From the NCBI GenBank assembly GCA_033239525.1, contig BSYO01000030.1, forward strand, positions 2,798,900 to 2,862,899: a stretch of DNA of 64,000 nt, in the 5' to 3' direction. Positions 10,523 through 22,141 of this stretch are shown here, piece after piece. Both the position numbers and the translations under genes were made by a program. The notes beneath the pieces were generated by a model. The model was given only the letters and a program-made list of their open reading frames with translations, was not told where the DNA came from and made no database searches. This DNA is from Nepenthes gracilis (Eukaryota > Streptophyta > Magnoliopsida > Caryophyllales > Nepenthaceae). Numbering within the stretch: the stretch's first letter is position 1; each line of letters starts with the position of its first letter.

Positions 10523-13150
10523 TGATTGGTCCAATAACTATGGGCCAATGGGCCAGACCCCGCAGCAAGCCCACAATGTAATATAATTCTTTCAAAGTAA
10601 AAGTCTCACATTGCTTTTGAAAGAATAGTGCATTTACAAATCCCACTATAAAAGCAAGCATCCTCAAGTATTGAAAGACAAGTTGGAGAAGCTCGAAAAA
10701 GCTCTATAAGACTCCATATGGCTCGAAGAATGATATAGCCGTTACTAACCGATCTCCAATAAGAGTAAACTAGTGGCCAGGAGACCCTCGACACTCCTCT
10801 CATCCAGGAGGCCCCTCAGCTCTCCGCCCATCCGGGGCCCCTCGGCCCCTCCAGCTCTCAAGGCTTTTAGTCCTCTCGTTTGGAGGCTGTCGGACCTCTG
10901 CAGCCAAGAGGCCCTCAGCCCTCCTCCCGTCCAGAGACCATCAGCCTTTTGTCAGTTAGGAGGCCCTCTGCTTGTCAAGAGGCCCTCATCCCTCCTCCAG
11001 TTCAGAGGCTCTCGGCTCTTTGCTACTAGGGGCACTAAGCCCTCCTCCCGTCCGAAGGCTCTCGACCCTCCGCCAGTCCCAGAGGCCCTCTGCCTGCCAG
11101 GAGGCCCTCAGCCCTCCTCTAATCCGGAGGCCCTCAGTTTTTCACTGCTATGAGGCTCTCAGCCCTCCCTCTGTCCGGAGGCCCTCAGTCCTCCATTCAA
11201 GAGGCGCAGAGCTCTCCTTCTTCCAGGAGGCACGAAGGCTATCAGCCCTCCGCCACCAAGAGGCCCCCAACCCTCCTCCCATCCGGAGGCAATCAACCCT
11301 CTGTCGTTCGGAGGCCCTCAATCCTCCGCCAGTCAAGAGGCCTTTAGCCCTTCGTCTTGGAGTCACTATTCCTCCATCCCGGAGTTAGGAGCATGCTGTC
11401 CAAGAGTTAATCCTCTACTCAGGTAACTAGAACATTTACTCACTAGTACAATTAATCCTTCTCCTCTAAGCCTCCCCTCTACCGGACGCACTTATAAGCC
11501 GCCCCTTTATTGTGCGCACTCCAAGCCGCCCTCCGTGGGCGCACCTATAAGCCTCCCCTCTGCTGGGCGCACCTATAAGCCGTCTCTCTGTCGAGCACAC
11601 CTCCAAAAAGCTCTCCGCGGGCGTACCTATAAGCTGCCATCCACTGGTACACCTATAAGCCGCCCCTCTGCCGGGCGCACCTCCAAGCCGCCCTCCGTGG
11701 GAGTATCTATAAGCCTCCCTCCACGGGGGCACCTATAAGCCGCTCTCTGTCGAGCACACCCATAAGCCGCCCCTCTGCCGAGCATACCCATAAGTCGTCC
11801 CTCTGCCGGGCGAACCTCCAAGCCGTCCTCCACGGGTGCACCTATAAGCCGCCCCTCCGTCGAGCACACCTATAAGCAGTCCCTTTGTCGGGTGCACTTT
11901 TAAACCATCCTCTGTGCGCGTACCTATAAGCTGCCCCTCTATCTGGCGCACCTATAAACTATCCCTTTGTCGGGCGCACCTCCAAGCCACCCTCCGCGAG
12001 AGTACTGGTAAGCCTCCCTCCACGGGCGCACCTATAAGCTGCTCTCTGTTGGACACACCTTTAAGCTGCCTCTCTGCCGGACGCACCTGTAAGCCGCCCC
12101 TCTGCTGGGCGAACCTCCAAGCCGTCCTCCACGGGTGGTCCTATAAGCCGCCCCTCTGTCGGATGCACCTATAAGCCGTCCCTCTACCGGGCACACCTCC
12201 AAGCCGCCCTCCATGGGTGTACCTATAAGCCCCTCTCTGTCGGGTGCACCTATAAACTGTCCCTCTGCCGGGCGCACCTCCAAGCCGCCCTCCGTGGGAA
12301 TATTTGTAACCTCCCTCCACGGGCGCACCTCTAAGCTACCCCTCTCCCGAACGCACCTATAAGTCGCCCCTCTACCAGGCACACCTGTAAGCCGCTTCTC
12401 TGCCGGGTGCACCTCCAAGCCGCCCTTCTGCCGGGCGCACCTCCAAGCCGCCCTTCTGCCGGGCGCACCTCCAAGCCGCCCTCAACGGGTGCACCTATAA
12501 GCCGCCCCTCTGTCAAGCGCATCTACAAGCCGCCTTCTGTTGGGCATACCTCTAAGCCGCCTCTCTGCCGGGCACACCTCCAAGCTGCCCTCAACGGGTG
12601 CACCTATAAGCTGCCCCTCTGTCGGGCACAGCTATAAGTCGTCCCTCTGTCGGATGGACCTCCAAGCCACCCTCTATGGGCGCACCTATAAGTTACCTCT
12701 CTGTCGAGCGTACCTATAAGCCACCCCTCTACCGGGCGCACCTCCAAGCCACCCTTTTTGGGTGCACCTATAAGCCGACCTTTACGGGCGCACTTCTAAG
12801 CCGCCCTCCGTGGGCGAACAGGTAAGCCGCCCCTCTGCCGGGCGCATTCACAGAGCTCAAGCCTCCAAATATATCCCTTTCATACTCTCCTCATCGCTGC
12901 ATCTTTGCATTCTCATTACGTTTACCTTTAAATGTGCATTTCTCCGTTTATTATGAAAAATTTCTGACTTGAATATCGGAGTGTCAACGGGGGATAGCCC
13001 CCCATTGTCCTCTAACCTCTTATTTGTGATTCGTGTTATGCAGGTTTTTGGTTATCAGCGACAGAAACCGGACCCTATCCAGATCGACCCGCAATAAAAA
13101 ATTAGAAGACTCCCTAATCCGTATAATAACTTAGTACTCGGGACACAACA
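10523..13150 (+). repeat. TE1 3' LTR, expanded
   Basis: Same order as the 5' LTR, but about 0.73 kb longer. The extra length lies almost wholly in the 28-bp minisatellite, which runs from about 11465 to 12850 here against about 0.7 kb in the 5' LTR. It ends GGACACAACA directly before the CATTA duplication. Confidence 0.88.
11465..12850. repeat. 28-bp minisatellite B in TE1 3' LTR, about twice as long
   Basis: Same unit as at 5800-6480, with close to 48-50 copies. This expansion explains why the two LTRs differ in length. Confidence 0.85.
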
Positions 13151-13155
13151 CATTA

Positions 13156-14009
13156 AATATTTTTTCCCCGTATTATCGCATTTTTTTGCGTAGGATACCT
13201 TCCTCCATTTGAATTTCCTATAAAAGAAAAAACCACATAATTATAGGAAAAGTTATCAAAATTTTTCTATGACTTCTCACTTTTTATACTATTTCTTATT
13301 TTTCACTTTATTTATTTATTTTTAATCTTTATTTTGATACAAATTCTATTTTATATGAAATTAGCTTAAATCCCCGAATCCTAATTCAGATTCAAGAATA
13401 ATCTGAAAAAAATAAAAAATAAATCTGATATATTTATGACTTAAATAACAATGAAAATATAATAGTCGACTGAATTATTGACAACAACGCATTCTCACAA
13501 TTAGGAAGAATGGATGTTGAAAAATATGGGTGAGGCTTTGAAGGGTGAGAGGCGGGCGAGCGGGTTCGACCAAATAGTAACTTTCCTTTGATATTACATC
13601 GTAATAGACCCGATCGGGTCTGGTTTTCTGTCATGGGCAGACCCAATTCAGACTAAAAATCCAACATCTCCCACTCATATATGACGGGCTAAAATACAAC
13701 TCCCAATAGGATAAAAATCTCTTTTGATGCCATTCAAAACTATCCATATAGTAAATGAGATATACAACCGGCAAGCATATATGCGATGTCAAAATCTAAT
13801 GCTATGTATTTGTCAAGAATATCTTGTGGCTTACCGCTAAAACAAAAAGTAAATATAAATATATATATCTCACAGTACCCTAAATATATTTTTATTATAT
13901 CAAGTTCAAGCATCTCTAATTTTTCATGAAATCGCTCCATATGAATGAACATGCTTAACCATATATCACTGTCATGTATCCACAATTATGTACTTAACAT
14001 CTTAGATAT
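13156..14009. other. Spacer and 3' end of the Copia-like element
   Basis: 13156-13364 is AT-rich with no feature. 13365-13668 is the proposed 3' LTR of the Copia-like element (- strand). 13669-14014 is its interior up to the TE2 insertion point. Confidence 0.4.
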
Positions 14010-14014
14010 TATAG

Positions 14015-15026
14015 TGTTGGGTCCCATGTCCTGGCCCATGAGACAGGCCCAGGCCCACGAGACAGGCCCAGGCCCACGACCACGAAGAAGGACGCGACCC
14101 GTGAGGAGATCAGAAGCCCACGTGAGGCAATAAGCCCAACCCAAGGGATGAAAGGCGCAAGCCCACAATGGAAGAAGGCAACGGAAACCTGCAGCGCATT
14201 AAATGCGTCGCCGGGAACAGGCGGAAAGGCTAGCCAATAGAGGCGTGGCTGGCGCAGCACCAACGCCACCCGCTGCCGTCTACAGGTGGCCAACCAATCC
14301 CCATCCAGGGAAAATCGGGTGTGGTCAACGACGCCGCTCGGCGGCGCAAGCATCGGCAAGGGACAGCCGGCGTGGCCGGGCGGTCCATGATAGCGACCAG
14401 CGGCGCAATGGCCCAAGTAACGGGCGTTTTGGCGCCCAAGAGTCCAATGGGGTGAGGCGTATAAGAACCCTCACACCTCACAGAGAAAGGGATCTGGGAT
14501 CTTCGACTTTACGACCTTTAACTCTTTCGATCAACCTTGGATCTTTACTGAACATAGCTTCAAGCATCCTTGATCATCTGCTCCCCCCTTCTCTAAAACA
14601 CGAGAGTGACGAGTCAAGACAGAGTATTGCCTCATCTAGCTGACTCGCTCACCATCCCAGCATCCTTTGAGATCACGGGAAAGTTAGCCACCCATCGCGG
14701 TGCATTATGGAAGTCAGGCCTTCCACCACCTGCTCATTGCATTTCTCTGCATCACCGCACAATCACATCTACGCTTCACAGCATTTCTTTGCGCACCCCT
14801 TTAGCGTGCGCCATTTCCGTTTATTGCAGGAATTTGTTGACTCGAGCGTCGGAGCGGCCTCGGTGGGAGAAATCCTGCCGGACCCTTCACCTCTTGTTTG
14901 TCGTTTGTGTTGTGCAGGTCCAGGTTAACAGGGATGGAGATCGGACCCTTCTTCCGAAGCAGCCGCACGCTAAGGAATCCGAAGGCTCCCTAATCCATAC
15001 GACAACCGTGGGCCCAGGACGCAACA
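14015..15026 (+). repeat. TE2 5' LTR
   Basis: It starts TGTTGGGTCCCATG and ends ACGCAACA at the primer site. A short extra copy of the CAGGCCCAGGCCCACGAGA motif near its start is missing in the 3' LTR. The TATA box is at 14460 and the U5 end carries CTCTTGTTTGTCGTTTGTG. Confidence 0.92.
14460..14465 (+). promoter_or_regulatory. TATA-like box in TE2 5' LTR
   Basis: TATAAG in the context GAGGCGTATAAGAACCCTC is repeated at 26497-26502 in the 3' LTR. It is the likely promoter of the genomic RNA. Confidence 0.5.
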
Positions 15027-15027
15027 T

Positions 15028-15045
15028 TGGCACCGTCTGTGGGAA
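15028..15045 (+). promoter_or_regulatory. TE2 primer-binding site
   Basis: TGGCACCGTCTGTGGGAA follows the LTR. It differs from the TE4 site only by A for G at the fifth base. Confidence 0.8.
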
Positions 15046-15097
15046 ACTGACAATAAGCCAAGTGTCTCTTTCCCATCCAGCAGCTGAACAACAGAAA

Positions 15098-16535
15098 ATG
15101 GTGAACACCCGAGCACAAACCAGTGCTCCTACGGTGGAAGTCACCGTCCAAGACAAAGTTCCCCCCGCGGGGAACCAAGCAAACCAGCAATGGGAGCCTG
15201 ACGTCCGCTGCCTGGCTGCGGACATAGATACTCTGAAGGAGATCCTCCTCGCCGTGTGCGCAAACACTGGGACTGCCTGGCCTGGGGCCGCTCCTCCAGC
15301 AGCCCAGGCCTCCACCTCCAAGAGAGAAAGGCGTCGAGAGGCCACTCGCAGGAGGCGAGCCAACCGTCTCGACCGCGCGGCAGCCCAAGCCGCACCAAGT
15401 GAGGATGGCCAGAACGAGGCGGAAAGCCATCCCGCCAACGACGACAGGGAGGACAGCCCCGAAGGGCGCAATCCCCGTAACTCGCGTGGCAATAGGAGGC
15501 CACCCGCCGCAGGCTCCAACGGCGAACGCGCCTCCTAGGCGGAGAGTCGCCACCCTCGACGAGCCCAGACGCACCTCCAGGGCAACACGGAGCTCCGTGA
15601 CGTCCTCAATGCGCGAAGAGGCTCTACGGACCCCTCGATGGAGGAGAAAGTCAAGGGGTTGTGGGACACCCTGCATAAGGAGAAACCCACGCCCTCCTCC
15701 GCCGACCTCCGTAGATCGCCCTTTGCCATGGACTTGCGGACGCAGCCGTTACCGAGCAAGTTCAAAATGCCGGTCCTGGAGGGATACGACGAAAGCAAGG
15801 ACCCGATGGACCATCTCAATTGCTTCCGCACCCACCTCTCTCTACAAGGGGCGAGCGAGGCCTTGATGTGCCAGTGCTTCCCCGTCACCCTTAGGGGTGA
15901 CGCGCTGCTCTGGTTCCACGGCCCCCCCGAACTCCATACGCTCATTTGACGAGCTTGTCTTGTGACTTCCGAGCGATTCGCCTCCGGCGAAGAAGGGAGG
16001 AGAGACAACCCTGGCCCCTGGTCCGCCTCCGACAGAGGCAGGATGAAAGCCTGAAGCGGTTTCTGGACCGTTTCATCACTGAGGCGAGGCGGATCCCGCA
16101 CCTCTCCGACGAGCTGAAACTCAACACCTTCGTCGCCACTCTGGCGGCGGGGGACTTCTTCAAACATCTGTCGCACTAGCGCCCTCAGACCTTCCAGGAG
16201 GTTGAGACCATTGCTCGGGCGTACATCACTGCCGAAGAGGCCAATGAGGCGAAGCGCCCCGAGTGAATGGACCGGCCCCCGGAAGCCCTAAGAGCTTCTG
16301 GAGGGAGAAAGAGGGACAGCGACAGCTAGCGCTTCTCGGAGCGCCGAAAGCAGCAGCGGCCCCCGCCGGGGCCCAAAATGGATTACAGCAGGACCTCTCG
16401 ACCCACCCCAGAGCACGCGGCCCCGCGCAAACATCCTGATGCAGATCCAGGATGAGAAATTCTTCAAGTGGCCAAAAATGCCCAAGGGTCCCAGTAGCGG
16501 CGACAGGGCCAATCTTGTCGGTACCACCGTATGCA
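15098..16535 (+). pseudogene. TE2 gag, broken
   Basis: It begins MVNTRAQT at 15098, the usual Tat gag start. A basic arginine-rich stretch follows, then a capsid-like core (KFKMPVLEGYDESKDPMDHL near 15760, then CFPVTLRGDALLWFHGPP) and a FLDRFITEARRI block at about 16060. Breaks seen: TAG at 15536, a frame change in the seven-C run near 15921, a second near 15960, TAG at 16177, TGA at 16264, and a further frame change near 16530. The nucleocapsid relic GHSTENCRTLQQEIEDLI opens the next frame. Gag would form the virus-like particle in the cytoplasm. Confidence 0.85.
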
Positions 16536-19500
16536 GGGCACTCGACTGAGAACTGCCGCACCCTGCAGCAGGAGATTGAAGATCTGATCCGGCGTGGACA
16601 CTTGAAGCGGTTCGTGAAAGGTTCGGGGCAGGAACCTGCTCCCTCCGACGGTGAAGCCAGCGAGCCTCCGATAGCCCGCACGGCTACCGGCGTAGTCAAC
16701 ATGATCTCTTCCGCCGACGCCGCGAACGCCAGGAGCAGACAGCCAGAGACGACTTCCAGCAACAAGCGGGCGAAGATAGGGGCTAGGAATGATGTCATTA
16801 GCTTTAGTAGCGACGATATGGCTTATGTAACCTTTCCCCACACTGACCCCCTTGTTGTATCGGCCCTTGTTTCATTTGGTGGTGATGACTACCAACTGAA
16901 ACAGGTCTTTATCGATAATGAAAGTTCGCAAAACTTGCTGTATCTCTCTGCGTTCATTAAACTTGGACTAAAACGGAACCAAATGAAGGCTGCAAACGGA
17001 CCATTGTACGGCTTGGACAACGAGCCAGTTCCAGTGCAAGGGATAGTGCGACTGGAAGTCACGATGGGAACCCACCCGCGCTCCATGACGCGCGAGCTGG
17101 CATTCCTCGTCGTCGACCTTCCATCTGTCTACAACGCCATATTCGGCAGACCCTTCTTGACCGCCTTCGAGGCCGTAACGTCCATCCCGCACCTAAAGGT
17201 GAAATTTCCCACCCCCTGGGGCGTGGGAGAAGTTCTTGGAGACCAAGAAATGGGACGGACCTGCTACCTGTCTCAAATCAACCCCGTGGCGCCATGCAAA
17301 CCAAGCGAAGACCTGGACCTCCGCGACGAGACGTCGCTTCAACAGGCCCAGTTAGGGGAGGAGACTGAGGCGATCCCGCTCAATCCTTTCGATCCGGAAC
17401 GGTGCGTCAACGTGGGGAGATCCCTCCAACCTGCAGATCGCGACAGGCTGGTTACCTTCCTCAGGGCTAACTCCGATGTGTTTGCCTGGGTCCCCGCTGA
17501 CATGCCCGGGATATCAGCCGAAGTCATAGTCCACAAGCTGGGCCTTGACGCGAGCCGAAAATCCGTCCGGCAGAAGCGGAGGAACCACTTCGTCGAGAAG
17601 TTGGTCGCCATCAGGGAAGAAGTAAAGAGGCTTCTGGACGCCGGATTCATCAGAGAAGTCCAGTACCCGGAGTGGCTGTCCAACGTTGTGCTGGTGAAAA
17701 AGAGCAGCGGCAAGTGGCGGATGTGTGTCGACTTCACAGACGTGAATAAGGCCTGCCCCAAAGATAGCTTTCCGCTCCCAAGGATCGACCAGCTCGTGGA
17801 CTCCACATCCGGGCACGAACTACTGAGCTTCATGGACGCATACTCCGGATACAACCAAATCCGGATGGACCCAGAAGACGAGGAGCACACCTCGTTCATG
17901 ACAGATCAAGGGACATATTGTTACAAAATGATGCCCTTTGGTCTCAAGAATGCAGGCGCAACGTACCAACGCCTTGTAAACAAAATGTTCGAAACTCAAA
18001 TCGGGCGGAACGTGGAGGTGTACGTCGACGACATGCTTGTAAAAAGCAAAGTCCCGAGCCACCACGTCAACGACCTAGATGAGACCTTTCAGATCCTCCG
18101 ACGGCATGGGATGAAGGTCAATCCTGTCAAATGCGCGTTCGGGGTGACCTCTGGAAAGTTCTTAGGCTTCATTGTATCCCAGCGCGGAATAGAAGCCAAT
18201 CCAGAGAAGATCAAAGCCATACTCGACCTGAACCCTCCGCGAACAATAAAAGAAGTCCAGAAGCTGACAGGACGGATAGCCGCCCTCTCACGATTCCTAG
18301 CCAAGTCAGCTGAGAAGTATCTGCCCTTCTTCAAGGCGCTAAGGGGCGCCAAATCGCAGGGTTCAAATGGAATGAAGAATGCGACGAAGCCTTCAGGGAA
18401 CTGAAGACTTACCTCTCCAACGCGCCGCTTCTAAGCTCGCCGCGCGAAGGAGAAGATCTCTATCTCTACCTGGCCACATCGGCGTCAGCCCTCAGCTCCG
18501 TGCTAATAGCGGAGCACGAAGGCAAGCAACAGCCGGTGTACTACGTGAGCCGGGTGCTGACTGACGTAGAGACTCGCTATCCGCACGCTGAGAAGATGGC
18601 GCTCGCGCTTGTCTATGCGGCGCGGAAGCTGCGACCCTACTTCCAGTCTCACCGGATCGTCGTGCTGACGGACCAGCCGCTGAAGTCGATCTTGTAGAAA
18701 CCAGAGACGTCAGGCCGGCTGGTTAAGTGGGCCGTCGAGCTAGGGGAATTCAACCTAGAATTCCGGCCCCGGCCAGCCGTGAAAGGACAGGCTCTGGCGG
18801 ACTTTATCGTCGAGGCAGCGACGCCAGCGCAGGACGAGGACAGCAATCCAGTAGATATGGAGCACAACGATTCACCAGTGTGGACCTTAAACGTAGACGG
18901 ATCATCTACCCAGACAGGCAGCGGAGCGAGTATCGTGTTACGGACGCCCGAGGGTGTGGAGATCGTATACTCCGTTACTCTGGCCTTCCCGGCCACGAAC
19001 AACGTTGCGGAGTACGAAGCCCTCCTTGCAGGCCTACGACTGGCGAGGGAGTGTTCCACGAGGTCGTTGGTCGTACGTAGTGACTCTGAACTCGTGGTCA
19101 ATCAGGTGAAGGGGAACCTCGAAGCCTCGAACCCACAGCTTGTGAGGTACCTAGCGAGAGTAAGGGCCCTGATCCCTGAGTTCGATCTATTTGAGATCGA
19201 GCATATCTCGAGATCGGATAATGAACGCGCTGACTGACTGGCCCAGGACGCGGCTGCCAGAACTGTAGAGCAGTACGCAAGGGAGCCTAGGGAAGTCCAG
19301 AACGTGCCCAGCATCGATGCCGAAGACAAAGAAGTCCTTCATGTCAGCACGAGGGACAACTGGATGACGCCCTATGTAAAGTTCCTCACTGAAGAAACCC
19401 TACCAGAAAACGTCAACGAGGCCAAGCGAATCAAGAAGACAGCAGGATAGTACACGGTCTTAAATGGGAGACTATACAGGCGAGGCTACTCCACCCCTCT

Positions 19501-20595
19501 CCTGAAGTGCCTTACCCCGGAGGAAGCCGACTACGCGTTGGCAGAAGTACACTTGGGGCTGTGCGGATCACACATTGGCGGGAAGAACCTAGCGTTCAAC
19601 GTCATGCGGCAAGAGTTCTACTGGCCCACCATGAAACGAGACGCTATGAAGTTCGTCCGCAAGTGTGAAAATTGCCAGGTCCATGGTAACAGGACGCACC
19701 AGCCACACACCGAGCTGCACTATCTCCAATCCCCATGGCCGTTCGCTCAATGGGGGCTCGACATACTCGGACCCCTACCGATAGCAGCCGGACAAAGAAA
19801 ATTCTTGATCGTTGGCATCGACTACTTCACAAAATGGGTGGAAGTCGTCCCACTCGCGAAGATTACAGAACAAAATGCGACGGGGTTCCTCCGTCAGGGC
19901 ATTGTTTGTCGCTTTGGGATTCCTGAAGTCGTAGTGACCGATAACGGAACCCAATTCACCGGCAAACGCTTCACGAAGTACTGCCGCGACCTCCGCATTA
20001 AACTGGTGCACACGTCCGTGGTGCACCCTCAAGCAAACGGACAGGTCGAAGTCACCAACCGCACGCTGCTGCATTGGTTGAAAACCAGGTTGGAAGACGC
20101 AGGGGGCTCCTGGACTGAGGAGCTACCGTCAGTGCTATGGTCGTACCGAACAACCGCGAGAGAACCAACAAAGGAGACGCCCTTCAACCTTTGCTTTGGG
20201 GTTGAGACTGTGGTACCCGTGGAAATGGGGATGCCAAGCCTGCGGATCGAATGCTTCGACCCGGCCACCAATGAACGAAGGCTTCGGGAAAGTCTGGACT
20301 TGCTCTCGAAAGTTCGAGACGCCGCACGACTCAGAACCGCGGCCTACCAACAGCGAGTCGCGCAGTACTACAACAAGCGAGTGAAGGCGCGCCCACTGGA
20401 AGTTGGAGATCCGGGTCCTCTCGGAGCATAGAGGCGGCGGGAAAGACCATGAATAGGAACAAACTCTCCCGGGTGGGAGGGGACCGTTCCTCGTCTCCGC
20501 AATCCTCGGAGCGGAGCGCATAAGCTACGCGCCTTAACGGCAAACTGGTCCCGCGGACCTGGAATGCCGCCAACTTAAGAAAATACTATCAGTGA
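16536..20595 (+). pseudogene. TE2 pol: protease, reverse transcriptase, two RNase H domains, integrase
   Basis: Frame 1 runs unbroken to 18404. It has the protease site FIDNESS at 16908 (Glu in place of the usual Gly) and reverse transcriptase with MCVDFTDVNKACPKDSFPLP, MPFGLKNAGATYQR and YVDD at 18021-18032. A frameshift near 18357 leads into RNase H (YYVSRVLTDVETRYPHAEKM), a TAG at 18696 and the second, archaeal-like RNase H (LNVDGSS, NNVAEYEALL, VVRSDSEL). TGA at 19235 and TAG at 19448 follow. Integrase then has the H-H-C-C finger (EVHLGLCGSHIG, CENCQ) and D, D, E residues in GLDILGP, VTDNGTQF and NGQVEVTNR. A last frameshift near 20405 precedes the tail ending NLRKYYQ at the stop 20593-20595. 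Confidence 0.92.
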
Positions 20596-21160
20596 TGCAA
20601 CTCTGACTCAGGTAAGTCGCACACGCATGCATCATAATGAGTGCTTGAACATGAGTTTTACCTTTGATTATCATAATTGCTCTATCATGCTGCATATTCA
20701 TTTGTGTGAGTTAATTCCATGCATTGCATTCTTGAACCAAACAACCTAGACTGCCCCTAAGTCGGGAGGACAAGCGTCCGTCCGTAAAACCAGTCCTTAG
20801 CTCAGTGCCAGACGGTCCAAAGCAGACCGCCTCAGGACTCCGACCTCGCGCCACGTGGCCTGGGGACGGCTTTACTCACCATGGCTCCGCACCAAAAGGC
20901 CCCAGCGCCACCTCAGAAACTAAACCCCGTGCTAGGCAGCCCGGAGGCGTCCAGCCGTAAGCTAGGACCAAGGATCCAGGCGATCCATTCCAAAGGCTAC
21001 ACGCCAACGACCCGTGCGGTCAAAACATTAGGCCTGGGGGCTCCCCGAGTCCCCACTTTATGGCTAACAAAACCTTAGGGGGCAAAGAATAGCAGGTGTG
21101 CGGCGACCTTCTCCAACAGAAGAGAGCACCCTCAGTCTACAATGGTCGTGGGCTAGGACC
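20596..21160 (+). other. TE2 post-pol block with conserved intron-like segment
   Basis: Sixteen bases after the pol stop comes CTGACTCAG/GTAAGTCG. A 138-bp AT-rich stretch (20612-20749) ends CAACCTAG before ACTGCCCCTAAGTCGGG. Further on are AAACCTTAGGGGGC and GAGAGCACCCTCAGTC. The same order exists in TE1 (8580-9060) and TE5 (53546-54030). No open reading frame is convincing here. Confidence 0.65.
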
Positions 21161-22021
21161 TCAACTTGGTGATTATAACGCTTTGAGCAGGAGCGACACA
21201 CCTCCCGCAATCATACGCGACCGAGTCCTAGACCCAGGAGTCCGGTTACCGCGGCCTGACCGCTGCGCTAACCCTTGTTGAGGCTCCAGGGGCTTAGCGA
21301 CGACATCTGCTCTACCGGATCGAGCCCCCCAAATGTGTGAGCTGTGATGACATCCTCTTACGAAGGACGAGCACCACGCAAGAAGGCGCCTGGATAGGGC
21401 CTTAAAAACAACGGCTCCAAAGAGCCCAATGCTCAAACACGAAGCATGATCCAACGAACGGAAACAAAAGCGAAAAGCAAGCAACACTCTACGAAAAGAA
21501 AAAGCATGGACACGAAGTGTAAAAAGACGCTTCTCATTCACGCAAAAAACAGATGTGGTACAAATACACAAGCCAATCTCAAAACTCAACAGCAACAAAG
21601 GCTAATCAGGAAGACTCGATGGACCCGCTTCCTTAGGGAAAGTCTTCAGGCGCGACGCCTCTCCTACCCCGGCGTTCCCTGGATGGAGGATGCCAGCTGG
21701 GACATGAGGAGCCGCCAGGGAGACGATCCTACGACACAAGCGGATGCCGTCCCAATAGCGAGTATCCATCGCTAGCTGCCACTCTGATGGAGAATGCCGA
21801 CCAACCACATCTCCGACCAACCTGGCGATTCTTTCCTCTGCGGCAGAAAGAAGGCCCTCCAACTGCTCAACTCTCCGCCGCAGCTGCCCGATCTCCCCTG
21901 TAAGAGATGGGATCTGGGCCAGGCCGCCGTGGATGAGTTGATGCCCGCTGATGATGGCCCGCTCCAGGTCCCCGCGAAAAGAGTCAGCTAGCACCTCGAA
22001 GGGGACCGCATCACCAGGAAC

Positions 22022-22096
22022 CTGCATGGAAGGAAAGATCAGAAACATTACGAAAATAAACAACAAAGGAAGAAGTCCAGAAAGAAGCAACCGTAC
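22022..22096 (-). other. Predicted 75-nt intron in antisense gene A
   Basis: On the - strand the donor is TCTTCCG/GTACGG and the acceptor is TTCCATGCAG/GTTCC, with a T-rich body (TTTGTTGTTTATTTTCGTAA). Splicing keeps the proline-rich frame and joins it to the coiled-coil frame without a phase change. TE4 has an equivalent intron at 43311-43244. Confidence 0.6.
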
Positions 22097-22141
22097 CGGA
22101 AGAGAGGCGACGCGCAGGAAGCGTGCGAAATTGCCCGGAAG

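Larger units (their letters stand above)
4887..13150 (+). mobile_element. TE1: non-autonomous Tat-like LTR retrotransposon, 8.3 kb, with minisatellite LTRs
   Basis: The 5-bp target duplication CATTA (4882-4886 and 13151-13155) bounds two LTRs that begin TGATTGG. The left LTR is about 1.90 kb and the right about 2.63 kb. A TGGCGCTGTCTGTG primer-binding site and a GGCATGGGGGG polypurine tract flank the interior. The 3.7-kb interior has no reverse transcriptase or integrase. It holds a post-pol block shared with TE2 and TE5, and tandem-repeat arrays of about 35, 39 and 65 bp. It must have moved with enzymes from a relative. Orientation is + by primer site and polypurine tract. Confidence 0.88.

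Noticed and set aside
14887..15676. Long open frames (210 and 228 codons) on the - strand opposite gag of TE2
   Set aside because: They are GC-rich shadows of the gag frame, start inside gag and have no recognisable domain, unlike the antisense genes after pol.
16226..16841. Frames of 190 and 125 codons on the - strand opposite the gag-pol junction of TE2
   Set aside because: Shadow frames of the coding strand. The zinc-knuckle and protease context belongs to the + strand.
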